A stretch of 64,000 nucleotides of DNA from Calcarisporiella thermophila CBS 279.70 (GCF_041956535.1 NW_027192192.1:995796-1059795), one strand, 5' to 3'. Positions 21,480-33,490 are shown, numbered from the stretch's first letter. Numbers and translations: made by a program. The notes: generated from the sequence alone by a model not told the origin.

Positions 21480-22912
21480 TCATTTTCTATTGTAGTTGAT
21501 GGCTCTATTCACATCTTCTACGAAAAAGGGTGCCTCCATGATCACCCCTATTCCCTCGGGATCCTTAAGGTATTGCATCGGCGAGTCCGAAGAAACAACG
21601 ATGGTCGGTGTATCTCCCGTCCATTCGCTCAGGTTCTTGCCCTCTTCTTCAAGCCTACCTTCAGTGAGCGGGGTGTCCGTTGGGCTCACCAATGCAGACG
21701 CAAACACTTCTCTTTTATTTTCCGGCGAGAGCTCACCCGAGTTTTCAAAGTACGACTCACCCTCGCTTGCATCTGCGTCGTACCCTCCTGCGCTTAAGAA
21801 CGAGGCTGCAGGCGAGCTTGGTGGGGGCAGCCAATGGCCATCTGCGTCGGCAACAATGGTGTCTGCACTGTCTGCAGAGTCAAGGGTATCCGACCGGCGT
21901 GGGTTTCTAGCGCGTCGTGGCGGCGAAGGGATCTGGAGGAAAGTGTCCTTCTGCTCCACTACATACTGTTTGGCCTTGAGAGTAGAGAGCTTAATTAGTT
22001 TCTGCATACGTGCCTGTTGCTCAGCAACGTATTTCTCTATATGCGCTGTCGACTTGTGGAACTCGGAGTGGCGGTGCCTGTATTTCTCCACGGGGGAGAC
22101 CTGAGATGTCTCCTCCTCATCTATCTCCTCCTCTAACTCCTTCTGCGTTTCTTCCAATATGACCGGCGAGGGTGAAGGCTTTTTGGGCGTAAGAGTGGGG
22201 AGAAAATCTATGATATCTACTTGGGGTGCCTTGACGAAATTGCGCTGAGCGTGTTGGAGAGGGATATAGTGGTCTCGCTTCAGAGGCTGCGGTCTATGCT
22301 CGAAGGGTAAGTCGAACGAGGCCGAATAGTCAGGAGCGCTAGGAGACAGAAATGCGAGTGTTAGTATTGTTCCTCCAGGGCGGCCTACAATTATTAATTG
22401 AGAATTTACTGTTGCTTTGTAGTAGGCTCATAGGCCAAGACACGGTGCCTATTTTTTAGGTCTTCTGGCGGAGCAGAATGTCTTTTCCGATTCCTAAACA
22501 GCTTTTTTTTCACATTCTTCTGTGCCACTTGTGCGCGCTCGGCCGTCATCCTCTCATCGCCCTTCTCCGATTCTCTTCCTGCAGTGGCTCTGCTCATCTC
22601 CCTTCGCGCCGGTAAAAACATAGAGTGACGTCTACTTTTCTCTTTTTCGATGGGAGCCACAGGTGAGTCTCTCGAGGAGCGCGATTCAATCGAATTCCTC
22701 GAAGTCTCCACCAATTCGAATCGGTCCAGCGCCGCATTTTCCTTTCCGACCTTATCGATGTGCCAGGTATGTCTTTTTTCGACGGCCGGAGCGGGATGGG
22801 TGCTGGCGTGCAGGCTAATGCGGCGGAAGGCATGAGCTATCGATCGCACGAGGGTGCGTTTTTGTGGGGAGGAGGTATTTGGCTCGGGAAGGGTGGCGTG
22901 CATCGAGGTCAC
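21480..22912 (-). CDS. Uncharacterised basic/acidic low-complexity protein
   Basis: Two exons (22912-22410, 22338-21480) give 453 residues. The N-terminal half is basic and Ser/Arg-rich (RTLVRSIAHAFRRISLHAST; KNVKKKLFRNRKRHSAPPED). The middle has HYIPLQHAQRNFVKAPQVDI, then an acidic coiled-coil-like stretch (EETQKELEEEIDEEETSQ) and VEKYRHRHSEFHKSTAHIEK, which looks helical. The C-terminal third is Ser/Pro/Asp-rich, ending with MQYLKDPEGIGVIMEAPFFV. No catalytic motif or membrane span is visible and I recognise no family. Multiple RxxS and SP/TP sites could make it a phosphorylated adaptor, but that is speculation. It lies divergent to DJ-1 over about 815 bases. Confidence 0.7.
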
Positions 22913-23727
22913 TAGCGCGGTCTTGCTGCAGCAGAGTGGAGGGGGTATGATGGGGGAAATACACGAGTTATATGGACAGCGGCGGGAGGGAGGAGGGTCG
23001 AGCGCTCATCGTGTAACTCGAATATGAGGGAGGGGCGAGAGTAGAGAGGATAAGGTCCCGCGCGCGTATTTGAAAATTCGGAGCTTTTCCACATCAGATG
23101 ACGACTGCTAGCAGTGCTACAATTGTGCGCGGTATTTTTTTTTACTACGAACCCAAAGGCAGTTTTTTGCCGCAGGATTGTTTATCCCGCTTTCCCCCAT
23201 TTTCTCCTCGTTTCCCGGCCTCTCTCCTCGACGCTTTCGCTCGCATTATTGCCAAGGACGCGCAAATCAATAGAAGACACTATTAAGAAATTGGCCATGC
23301 TCTAAAGCGCTTCCCGTTAAACAACCGAGCCAGGAAGGCCATATTAACAAAGTTTAAATTTGAATTCAAAATGTCTTTGACTCGAGCCAAACGGTAATAC
23401 CAAAGTCTCTGGTCACAATGCTTTGGAGCAATCCTGTATCCGATTCATTTTTCCTTGGTTTTTTGCGCCTTCTACGAGGAATTTCCGTACTAGTACCAAT
23501 TTGTAGCATCGCACGCCGCTGCAGCCGAGAAATGGCCCAACCCGCTAGTGTTCTCCAGGATTGAAGCGGCCGCATTCTTGGCCATTTTAAGTGGAGGGGA
23601 CTCGCGAAATGGGACTGCCAGTTTTGGCCACTGGGTTTTCTCCAAGAAAGAGAAACGCCGCTTTTATTTCTTTTATAAATCCTTACTGGCAATTCTCGGA
23701 ATAAAAATAAGACATATTACTGAGAAG
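22913..23727. promoter_or_regulatory. Divergent intergenic region, 21480 gene / DJ-1
   Basis: These 815 bases lie between divergent starts. The left part is GC-rich and purine/pyrimidine biased; 23510-23640 includes a NotI-type GCGGCCGC. Small frames exist on both strands but none has splice continuity or family resemblance. Probably promoters and leaders of the flanking genes. Confidence 0.4.
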
Positions 23728-24535
23728 ATGGAGAAAAAATCTGCTCTAGTTTTGTTGACCAATGGCTCTGAGGAAATGGAGGTGGTCATTACTGGTTCGT
23801 TTGTAATGGCTTCGATGAAGTTGGGAACTCCAGTAGATTAATACTACCTTTGGCCTTCCAAATTTATAGTCGACGTCCTTCGACGCGCAGAAATTAACGT
23901 GACGGTTGCTGGGGTGGATCTGGTGCCATCGTCTGGCAATCTCGGCCCGGCGCATTGCAGCCGGGGGGTTCAGATCCAGCCCGACATTAATTTTTCTGAT
24001 TTAGACTCGACAAAACGCAGAGGATACGATGCCTATATTGTTCCCGGGGGCATGGCAGGTGCGCAGTCTCTTGCGGCTAATGCACAAGTTCAGACGTTGT
24101 TGAGTGGAGCCTTCAGGGATGGAAAATTCGTGTGTGCCATTTGCGCAGGTATGGTCCCCTGTTTCTAAGTCCATAAGAGCGCACCCCCACTCACCCAAGC
24201 TATTTCATAGGCCCTTTGGCAATCAAGGCTGCGAATATTGCAAAGGGGAAAACTCTTACGTCTCACCCTAGTGTGCAGCAGCAGTTGGAGGGCGATTACA
24301 ACTATTCCGAGTCTCGCGTGGTAGTCGACGATAATTTAGTCACGAGTCGTGGCCCAGGCACGGCTTTCCTCTTTGCGCTCACCATTGTAAAATTACTTTG
24401 CGGGCAAAAGGTAAAAGATCTAACCTCGCCAACCATTCCACTGGGAAACGGCTAAGCACCTCTTTTCCTCTCCCTATTTTTTTTCAGGTGGTGGATAACA
24501 TCTCTCCGCCTATGCTTCTACCGCCCTCGCTCTGA
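23728..24535 (+). CDS. DJ-1/PARK7-type protein of the DJ-1/PfpI superfamily
   Basis: Four exons (23728-23794, 23870-24148, 24211-24410, 24488-24535) give 197 residues, close to human DJ-1 (189). NGSEEMEVV holds the Glu that contacts the reactive Cys; VDVLRRAEINVTVAGV is strongly DJ-1-like; YIVPGGMAGAQSLAAN is the expected loop; VCAICAGPLAIKAA contains the nucleophile-elbow Cys, and LTSHPS supplies the His. The C-terminal segment VVVDDNLVTSRGPGTAFLFA matches the canonical group better than the Hsp31 chaperone group. DJ-1 proteins act in glyoxal or methylglyoxal detoxification and oxidative-stress response, with some activities still disputed. The cysteine-centred triad appears intact. Confidence 0.95.
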
Positions 24536-24797
24536 TACCATAGTGGCCTCTTTTTTTTTTCTATTCTTGAATCATCACTAATAACATGCTCCATTCGTCC
24601 CTAAACTCGTGCTAATGGCCCCAAAACAAGATTATATGATTATTTCTCTTCATTTTAATAAAATCGTAGGATGCCTTCTTTGATAGTGAGAACCTCAAAT
24701 TCGAATAGCCGTCACACCATAACGTCATTCTCCTTCGAGAAAAAGAAAACACTAGCGAAATCTGTATTCTATCACCACCACATCTATTTCACAAAAA

Positions 24798-25293
24798 ATG
24801 TCGGCCAACTTCCTCCGAGCCTCGCGTGTGCTTGTTGCCAGACGCTACGCTAGCACCATCAACACTGCCAAGGTGTCAGAAACCGTGACAAAGGCAACGA
24901 AGGCTGGACAAGGGATCGTCAAGAAGTTGATTGGTAAGAACGAATCGGATCTTGATTCCCGGAATCCCATTCACTGATTCCGTATTTACCTTGAAATGAA
25001 CAGACCTCGAAAGACCCATCATCAACAATGCCCTTGTAGTAAAGGAGCTCGCCAAGGAGGTTTACATCCGCGAGGGCATGGCATTCCCTTCTTCAGCTCA
25101 GTGGAATCAGGCTAAAGAGCAGGCCACCAAGGCTCTCGACATTAACTATCTTAAGTCCCTCAGCGTTACAGACGCCGCCAAGGCTGCCATCTACTCTGTG
25201 GAAGTGGCGGGAATTTTCTTCATTGGCGAAGTCATCGGCAGAAGGAGTTTAATTGGCTATAATATTCCGACCGAGAAAAAGGAGCACCACTAA
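24798..25293 (+). CDS. ATP20: Mitochondrial F1Fo-ATP synthase subunit g
   Basis: Two exons (24798-24933, 25004-25293) give 141 residues. The N-terminus MSANFLRASRVLVARRYAST looks like a mitochondrial import signal. The core VVKELAKEVYIREGMAFPSS and the C-terminal membrane helix AAKAAIYSVEVAGIFFIGEV with the Gly-rich face (GIFFIGEVIGRR) match fungal subunit g. With subunit e it promotes ATP synthase dimerisation and crista shaping in the inner membrane. Another dimer-associated subunit (k) is encoded at 36130-36478, but the two are not adjacent. Confidence 0.93.
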
Positions 25294-28242
25294 GTGATCT
25301 ACTTTGAAAAAGGGTCACCTTTTTTTTTCCCAAAGAAAAACCAGGCCCAAAGTTTAATCCTTTATTTTTCCTGACAGATGTTAGACCGCTCCTTTTATTC
25401 ACTTGCCTCTGTTTTGTTTTTCTATGACATTTTTCTATTATTTTTGTCGATCTCTATGAGATGAACATAGATTTTTTATCTTATAAAAAGAGGTTCGGAA
25501 AGCGTTCAACTCTATTTTGTGCTTCCCTCGTCGACAAACGAAAAAGGTTAGAAACTAATATGGATTCAGAAACGAGTTCTGGGCCATCCTGGACAAGCTC
25601 ATCAAAAACGTGAATTTCCAAAGCACTTAATCAATAGGATCTAGGATGTATCGATGGACAGGTTTCGGGGAGAAGGGCCAGGAGATGATGCTCATGCAGA
25701 TAAATGGACCAATTCGAACTAATCACAAAGCAGGTTTGAAGGGGAGGATAGGACAACTCCACTACAACAATGACATAAGCGCCGACGCAAGAGGATAAAA
25801 AAAACAGAAGAGGTTTGACATGGTGAGCCTCAGTTCATCTTGGTCGGTGCGGTAGACTGAAGCCATTGAGGAGCTCGCTCCGTCACTCAAAAGGAGTGAA
25901 CATGCCGATCTCACGGTTAAATATCCCTTAAGGCATAGAGCAGAAATTGGCTTACGTGTTGGCCGAAGCCGCATGGTGCCTAATTCAGGGAAAGCTTATG
26001 ACTACAGCATTATGTGCAGAGGGCCAAGTGGCTATCTGATCTTGTCGCGATGATCCTCAACTTAATAGTAATAGCTAAGGTGACGATGAGTGAATTTTAT
26101 GCATGGCTTTGGATTCATTCTCGGAGACAGAGCGGGCCAAAGCCAACCCGAAAATCACAGTCGTAGGAAGGGTTGAAGCCTATCCAGCGTTTAGTTTTCA
26201 AAGGCATGGTTGATAACGGTGATTTTCTTGTGGAGAGCAGCTTGGAATCGCTCCGATGTACATGCTCGATTGCCATCCTCCTATCCTTCTGGCATTGTCG
26301 TAGACTACCCTGTTCTCTCCATTCGTTTGCAAAGGTTGTCGCGCTTATTATTTGCAATTCCCTGGCCCCAAGGGTGGCACAAAGACATAGGAGGGGGGAG
26401 GGGGGATAAAAGGAGGCAGGTGCTTTTATTATATTTACTACATTGGTCAATTAATTACCCTCCCACTGAGAAAATGGATGCAATCTGAGAAATGGGAGCA
26501 CTACAGCACAAAGGAAAATAAAGCCTAAGTCCTGTTCGTCTCTCCGCATTTGTATGTAATAACTGTCTCCTCTAGGCTTTCTCCAGAGCTTGGGAGGGGA
26601 GGGGACGAGTCACCCGTAATGCTCGTTAACCAGCTCGCTGAAAACATAGAATATATTAAGCTTTGTTAACCTGCATAAAAATGGCGGAATGCACAGGCCA
26701 CACGATCAAGCTTTCCAGATGGATCAAAACAAAAGCTTCGCGGATGCATGCCAGGCGGACCTCTTGCATTTTTGACTAGTTTGGCCGAAAACAACGCGAA
26801 ATAAATCATCATTGCCGCCTCCCCCCACCCCTCCATACTGGAAGCCACGCTGACTTTCGGGGCTCCCGGTGCAACATCTGTTATTTTCCGGGAATAATTT
26901 AGCCAAACAATGGCGAGCGCGGGTGTTCCCCTCCTCTCCTCCCCAAGGGGTCTATTTTCGATCGGATCCAGGCGATGCCATGCTCTCACCAAATTAGACG
27001 CGGATGTAGCCACCCCGGGTTTCTAGTGCTTCAGGGCAAGGGGAGCCTCCTGCATTGAGCTCCTAATTCCCCAGGGAACGCTGCCCTCCTTTCTCGGCAT
27101 CTCGGGCACAGAGGCCCTCGCCTCTCCCTCGTTTCTCCGTCGGCAGCCTCCCTCGGCCTCTCCCAAAAAAATTAAATGCTGGCCGGAGAGTTTCTGGTAA
27201 TGCTTTTTTGACGTGGATTTTTTTTTGGGACGCTGCGGTTGCTGGTGCACTTGTGAATTCTCGCGTCATGGCAGGCACTGTTCTCCTCGGAGTGCATGAG
27301 GGTGGTTGAGCCCATTTCTTTTTTTGCGCTTCTTTTTCCTTGCAGCTTGTGGTCTCGAGTCATACGTCACCGTATATTACTAAATAGACGGTGAACAGCA
27401 CTGCCACGGTCCTCTTCCTGCTCGGCCGGCGAAAAATCCGTCGTCCTATGCAGCGCTTCCGCAGGTGCGTCCTATCTGCGAGTGTGCCAGTCTACATCAT
27501 CGACTTATCGGGGCTAAATTTAAAAAAGAACCGCTTCCCTTCCGCCTTCCCTCGGACCTAGGCCATAGCACAAGGCCAATGGCGGAACATCCAAGAGAAA
27601 CCATGGCTTGTAGTCGTTGGAACCCCTATGTGCAATGAATCGGATGCGCTCTCACCGGAATACGGCCTAGACCCCTTGGCCAGAGCAAGGACCAATAACG
27701 TCAATATGCGAGAACAAGGTCTATCAATATTATGAATCCCGTTTGCTCTTGGGCGATGGCTCTCCATAAACCTTCTGCAAGCCCCGCTGGCTATGCTCCC
27801 ATCAAACTATGTAGGGAAAATCAAGTTTATTTCTTGGTTCGTTGGCTCCAGCTTCCACAGCAGCCTGCCTGTTGCTTTTTTTTTCGTGCTGTTGCCTAGT
27901 GTGTTTAGTGTTTTTTTGTGTGCTATGCACGACTTCCGTGGGGAGAAAGAGTGCAGAAGGTTCTGCAAAAGCTTCTGACCACCTTTCTTCGGCCCCTCCA
28001 CGGCCTGCAGCGACACAACTGTCTATAAAATATAAACTCTCCCTTGTTTTTATTCCGTTTTTCTTTTTCTCCCTCACTCTCGACCACGCTCTGGTGGAAC
28101 GGATACCGTGTTCCTTCCGTCTGTCTTCTTCTCTCCTCCTGTCTCGTTCTTCCTCAGCGCTCCCGCTCGGCTCCGGTCTAGTCTTCCCTACTCAACACTA
28201 CCGCGGCATCTCAATTGGTCGAATAGAAACTCTTCTGCCAAC
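25294..28242. other. Long intergenic region without a recognisable gene
   Basis: These 2.95 kb separate ATP synthase g from CFA synthase. The first part is AT-rich; from about 26400 it becomes GC-richer, with G runs at 26390-26405 and 26592-26605 and pyrimidine tracts at 27080-27170. Open frames (e.g. minus 26115-26450 and 26666-27013) have no domain, splice partner or biased composition. A CCAAT box sits at about 27576 and a TATA-like box near 28024. It could hold an extended promoter, a non-coding transcript or decayed sequence. Confidence 0.5.
28022..28034 (+). promoter_or_regulatory. TATA-like box upstream of CFA synthase
   Basis: TCTATAAAATATA lies about 215 bases before the CFA synthase ATG and is followed by a C/T-rich leader (28060-28200) in which I see no ATG. 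This would fit a core promoter with a roughly 180-base leader. Inference. Confidence 0.4.
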
Positions 28243-30003
28243 ATGTACTCAAGGCAAAAGGAATCGAATTCCTCGTCAATATTGCTTGAATTCATCGAGA
28301 ATGGAGTCCAGACATTGAAGGACTACGCAGTACAGGGTTCCTTTAAGCCAGTCGTAAACCTGGGTAATGGTCTGGCTTGACTGACCTACCCCCTCCACAG
28401 AGAACCTGATTTTTCTCTTCTCAATGACTTCTAGCCAAATACGCGCTCTGTTCCACCATGGGAAACATCAAGGTGGGGTACATACGCGTAGCGTGCTCAG
28501 ACCATATCCACGAGTTTGGTGACCGAGAAAGCGATATGCGCGTCCACCTAAAAGTGGTCAGCGAGGCGTTCTGGGTCCGAGTATTGCTGTTCTCAGATAT
28601 GGTACGGTCAATGGACCCCTCTGTTTTCAAATGCTATTTGGGGCAATGGAAGTTGGTATTCATCGTGGTCTACCTTATAGGGATTCGCCGAGTCATACAT
28701 GAACGGCGACGTCATCTGCGATAACTTGGTGGGGCTGATCCGAGTAAGCATACTAGGTTTATTGCGCTTACCCTCGCGTATCAACTCTAATCGCAAGCTC
28801 TAGATTTTCATTGCCAACCGTGAGCACCTGAACGATCTCGCCACCGCCTCCTCTTCCCTCTTCCAGCTCTTCTCTTACATTGCCAACTCACGACTCGCCA
28901 ACACCATCAACAACGCGGTCAACAACATCTCGAGCCATTACGACATCTCGAATAACATGTTTGCCACCTTCCTAGATGAGACCATGACCTACAGCTGCGC
29001 CTACTGGAAATCACCCTCGGATTCCCTCAAGGATGCGCAGCTGAACAAGATTAGGAAGGTCATAGAGTTGGCGAAAATACACTCGGGCGATCACGTGTTG
29101 GAAATTGGAAGCGGGTGGGGCTCCTTCGCTATCGAGGTAAGCGTCTCCGACCCCCTCCCTCTCCCCCTCTTTTGGGAAATGGGGGGATGCAAGAGGGCCC
29201 GATGGCTGACGTAGGCCTTTGGTTGCTTTAGGCTGTCACGCGCACTGGCTGCAAGGTCACCACCATCACGCTTTCCGTCGAACAAAAGGTGCTTGCTGAG
29301 GAGCGGATCGAGGCAGCGGGGCTTTCCTCGCAGATCCAGGTTCTACTTTGTGACTATCGCAACCTGCCGGCCTATCACCAATACGATAAAATAGTCTCCA
29401 TCGAGATGGTGGAGGCCGTTGGGGCCGAATTCTTGCCCACCTATTTTGAATGCTGCCACAAACTTCTGCGTCGAAAAGGGGGCATTATGGTTTTGCAAGG
29501 CATCACGATGCCGGAGAGCCGGTACGAGAGCTACTGCAAGCAGGTCGATTTCATTCGTAAGCACATTTTCCCCGGTAAGTAGGAGGCATAGGCCTCAATA
29601 GCGCCTGCTCTGGCTGAAAGACCTAACCTTTTGAACCTGTCCACCGCGCGTGGTTTCTTCAGGAGGGCATTCGCCATCCCTAACTACCCTTATGGTCGCT
29701 GCACAAAAAGGTTCTGAGAACCAGCTCATTCCCCACCAAGTCATCAATATTGGACCCCATTACGTTCGGACCCTTCGGTTATGGAGGGAACGCTTTCTCG
29801 ACACTTTTGAGTGCGAGATCACGGCCGCCCTCAAGGAGCAAAGTCCGGGAATGACCCAACGGGAACTCGATGTTTTCAGGCGTAAGTGGGAGTACTATTT
29901 TGCATACTGCGAGGGAGGATTTGTGTCGGGAACCCTTGGGGTGCACTGGCTGGTGCTCAAACGCGAATCAGACCCTACATTTACCGAGGGGGTGCCACTT
30001 TGA
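28243..30003 (+). CDS. Cyclopropane-fatty-acyl-phospholipid synthase
   Basis: Six exons (28243-28363, 28435-28601, 28681-28743, 28804-29136, 29232-29574, 29663-30003) give 455 residues. The N-terminal domain includes GFAESYMNGDVICDNLVGLI, the lipid-binding subdomain motif. The catalytic domain starts ISSHYDISNNMFATFLDETM, has TYSCAYW, then the SAM site VLEIGSGWGSFAIE, SVEQKVLAEERI, YDKIVSIEMVEAVGAEF and FIRKHIFPGGHSPSL. The C-terminus YFAYCEGGFVSGTLGVHWLV matches the family's bicarbonate-site region. The enzyme moves a methylene from S-adenosylmethionine to cis double bonds of phospholipid acyl chains at the membrane. Family identity is secure. Sphingolipid C9-methyltransferase is a related fungal alternative, but the lack of N-terminal membrane spans and the family motifs favour CFA synthase. 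Confidence 0.93.
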
Positions 30004-31021
30004 TCGCATCCATATCCATTTAATTAAGTATCGCGTTCCAACCATCCTATTCCGCCTTCACTTTAATGCTATGATATCCCCATATCATATTTCTTTATTT
30101 CACCCCTTGCACTCTATTCGAATTATTCTCCCTCTAGTTGTTTTATTATCATGTTATATTTATCATCCTTCTCAGAAAAATGTTCATTTCTCTTTTTATA
30201 AACAATGATGGATATGTCACAGGCATTTTTTTTAATACATTTTCTCAAGGAATTTCCATTATTTCTGGTATACCCGTCTTGTTCCCTCCCTCCTTTTCCT
30301 CTTTCTTATACTTTAATAAGAAATTGTCTGGTTGTTCCCCAGCATTGAGCATGACTTGTTCACCAGAGAGGGACACGGTTCACATCGTGAAGGGGGGGGA
30401 GGGTTGAGGGTAGTGAGAAACCACGATGAATGAAAAATCAGATAAAGCGCATTAACACCTATGTCGACTCTGAGTGACTAGACCCTTTAACAAAGGAAAT
30501 ATGGGTTTGAATAGAGTAGGGTAAAACTTGGGTTGTCTTTTGCAACCATTGCAGGCGTAACCCCTATGGGTGCAGGACGATTTCCCGGTAAAATGGTAGA
30601 GGATTCAAATGGACCCACGTTTTCACTAAAATTGAAATATTGTATTAGATGAATTGTGTGGATTAGTAAACCCGCGACTGGCATTAATTCCCGTTTAAAA
30701 TGTCAAGAATTACGATATTCTTAATATCCCCAAAGCCCAATTTATTACAACCCTAAAAAAGACATGAGCTACATTAACTTGATATGACAACCTGTCAACC
30801 CTCGCTTCCTCTTTATGTTCGAGATACAAACCTGGACGGAGTGTTTTCTTTTCCCTCTTGTTTTTCTATTTAACTGCATGTAATATTTTTTTTTTTTCAA
30901 AATTCTCTTTGTTACATTATTTTATATTATTATTATTATTATATTATATTATATTATAAAAGAGAAAAAGACATATAGCCACAGACTTGATCTCCTGCTT
31001 CCATACTTGTTTATTTTAGTA
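30004..31021. other. Intergenic, about 1 kb
   Basis: The sequence is AT-rich with a G-rich tract at 30387-30405, a poly-T run at 30884-30897 and an (ATT)n/(TATAT)n microsatellite at 30924-30958 just before the next gene. I see no gene. Confidence 0.5.
30924..30958. repeat. AT-rich microsatellite (ATT and TATAT units)
   Basis: Tandem TAT/ATT units followed by ATATT units lie about 65 bases upstream of the 31022 start codon. A simple repeat in the promoter, likely length-variable. Confidence 0.8.
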
Positions 31022-31860
31022 ATGTGCGCAGCCATCAAGAGGTCGAACGACGGCCGCTCTATTCAACTCCCTAAACTAACCAACCCATTAGAGTTGTGGT
31101 CACATAATCATAAAAGAAATGCAAATGAAAGCCGCATCGCCTCTGATGTGGATACGCCTGCCAATATTTCCACGAGGCCAACTCCACTCGAGCCCAGAAT
31201 TTCCAACCTGCCGCGAAATGAAGGTGCTTTTATTCGAAAGACGAGCAGACCGCAGGAAGAGAATGAACGGGATGCAAGCAGACTGAAGAGAATGAAAATC
31301 GAGAATATATTAATTTCAAGCAATATTGAAAACCTGTTAGTTGGCCTGTACATTATCACTTATTATGCACTCGTTTCACATTGAATATATTGCCTTTTAG
31401 AAAGCTACACAATGGTCAGGAACCTCTCTTTCAAAACCACACTTGCATATCTTCTGAGCGCGTGGTCAGTGCGAATCCCTTGGGTGACAAACCTCGCATA
31501 CGTTCTCCGTTAAAACCCCCTCCTCGTCCAACTGAAAGCATGATGAAGAGTATCCAAGTCGCACTCGAGCTGAAGGAGCAGCAGCAGTCCCTCATTAAAG
31601 GAGGAAGCACTCGCTCTCAATCTAGGAAGAGCAAAGAAACAACGAAGGAGAATCCAAATGTATCCGGATTAATGAAGACCAAAAGCAGTACAGCTGCGCT
31701 TCAAACCTCTCTACAGCACATCAAGGCACTCTATACCGCTTTATTAGCTCCCCAAAGATGCCCTATGGGATGCAAGGCGATCGATATGCTTGTTTGGAGA
31801 GAACTGGAAAACTTGGCGAGGAGAGTGGAAAACTTGGAGAAAAAGTTGGAGACCAAATAA
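31022..31860 (+). CDS. Uncharacterised protein with C-terminal coiled coil
   Basis: Two exons (31022-31335, 31401-31860) give 257 residues; the junction uses GTTAGT/TTTTAG and keeps frame. The N-terminal two thirds are Arg/Ser/Asn-rich and probably disordered, with short conserved-looking pieces (IQLPKLTNPLELWSHNHKRN; DKPRIRSPLKPPPRPTESMM). The C-terminus is structured: SSTAALQTSLQHIKALYTAL, a Cys-containing turn, then a short coiled coil (ENLARRVENLEKKLETK). I do not recognise the family. The layout (disordered basic region plus terminal coiled coil) is common in spindle, kinetochore or cytoskeletal adaptors, but nothing here fixes a role. Confidence 0.68.
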
Positions 31861-32066
31861 CGACGTTGGGTACACTCAAGTTATTGTAATTTTCGTTGTA
31901 TTATTTTACTTTTTTGTATACATGTATGCATAGACAAACATATAGAATAAATTAGGTCGAATGGCATGCTCAAAAGGAGCAGGGGAGCCATGTTGAATAA
32001 CATTATATTAATAATAGCATTCTAATCAATAAATAACGTTGGTTTGCAACACAAGATATCCATTCA

Positions 32067-32764
32067 TTACATCAGCGGATAATAGATATTATCAGGACGG
32101 TTAGTGGCAGCAATCGAGAAAAGCATACGGAAGAGGGAGTAGAAGAAGAGCTGGGGATAAAAGTTAACGATCTTGCTGAGGAAGCATTGTGTTGGATACT
32201 TCAAAACAAATCCAATACTTACCACCACATAGAGACCAATTTTGATATAGAGCTCCTTCTTGTGCCTTCCAAGCTGCCTAAACACCTCAGTTGCATCGAA
32301 GAGATGTTTATTTTCTTTGATTCTGGAATGCAAATAATATAAAAGGAATGAGGATAGATTGAGCTGCAGCTGTTAGGATGGGTTTTACTTTTTAGCATTC
32401 CACGCTACCAGCGGAAGATTCATAAGGAACGTGAACCAGTGGCCCGTAACTAGGGAGGCGAAAGCGAAGAATGCCTGAATCCCAGCCTCTGGGAGAACAG
32501 CCTAATATGATTAAAAAGAGTAAGATTCAAGTAATCAATGCTGACCCCATGCTTTTCCGGTTACCTTATTCAATCTTCTACTACAATCAATGGGGTTCAC
32601 ATAATCGGTCTGAAATCAATAATAATTGATTAACTCAAACCCTGATCATTCGGGTATGAAAAATTTACCTCCAGATCCGCAATCATCATGAAAAAGAAGA
32701 TCTTGATGGACAGAAGCAAGAGACTCAGAACAGTCGAGAAAGCAAAGAATAATGCTTCTCCCAT
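32067..32764 (-). CDS. ERV14: Cornichon-family ER cargo receptor
   Basis: Five exons (32764-32669, 32609-32565, 32501-32389, 32322-32223, 32150-32067) give 145 residues, near yeast Erv14 (138). TM1 is FSTVLSLLLLSIKIFFFMMI, followed by the family signature ADLETDYVNPIDCSRRLNK and AVLPEAG; TM2 and TM3 follow (FFAFASLVTGHWFTFLMNLP), then WNAKK and a C-terminal span YIKIGLYVVLFFYSLFRMLF. Cornichons pack membrane proteins into COPII vesicles at ER exit sites. The last intron (32151-32222, 72 bases) has no stop and is a multiple of three, so retention would insert 24 residues in frame. The gene is divergent from the Cue3 gene over about 730 bases. Confidence 0.93.
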
Positions 32765-33490
32765 CTTGATTAGAGTTTCAGTGGAAATTGGATGATTAAG
32801 GCAAAGTATTCGAGTAACTTAATTAAAGTTATTCTAAAATACTGCCACTCCAGATTTGGAATTGGGAATCATCCCCAAAAGGAAAAGCAAATGTTAACTT
32901 CCGGGAAACTGGGAGCCGGAAAGGAGAGAAAGTATCGAATCCCTCAACAAAACTAGCCGTGTATTCTTAACCTACAGCTTGTAATCACCCCCACGACCTT
33001 TGGTCAACTTCACGTATCGGCTCACCTGAGGCACCAACTTTGGCCTCTCTCATTATTGATGTGTATAAAATCAAAGAGATTTGGCCAAAAAGTATTATTT
33101 ATACAGAGATGTGAACGAATTAAGTGCCCGAGGACGGAGTAGCTTGGGCGAAAAATGTATTCGAAAGAGATCATTTATGGGTGGAGAATGGCAATGGAAA
33201 TATATGCTAGTTCACTTCCAAGAGAGTGCTTCCAGCTGGCAAAATCGAGTTAATAAGACCCGGAATTGCAGGATCCATCAAGTTTTTCTGGTCTTTAGTC
33301 AATGTTCTGACATTTCCATTCTCAGCTTCATAAGTTAAATTGTCTATTTGAGTTTTAAAGTGAAAATTACCATAATTAACCATTTTTTATCGAGTCAAGG
33401 ATGGCTAAGCCACCAAACCCCCATAAAGATGTTGCGCGGAAAAAGACAGCAGTTGCATAATTGCAGTTAATCTTCAGCAGTTGTGTTATT
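32765..33490. promoter_or_regulatory. Divergent promoter region, ERV14 / CUE3
   Basis: These 726 bases are AT-rich and contain no credible gene. A plus-strand frame at 33081-33338 (85 residues) has no domain and begins inside probable promoter sequence. Confidence 0.4.

Noticed and set aside
26115-27013. Minus-strand frames of 111 and 115 residues in the gene-free interval
   Set aside because: No domain, no splice continuation, and no codon or composition bias unlike chance frames.
33081-33338. 85-residue frame between ERV14 and CUE3
   Set aside because: It sits in the shared promoter, has no domain and no conserved-looking features.
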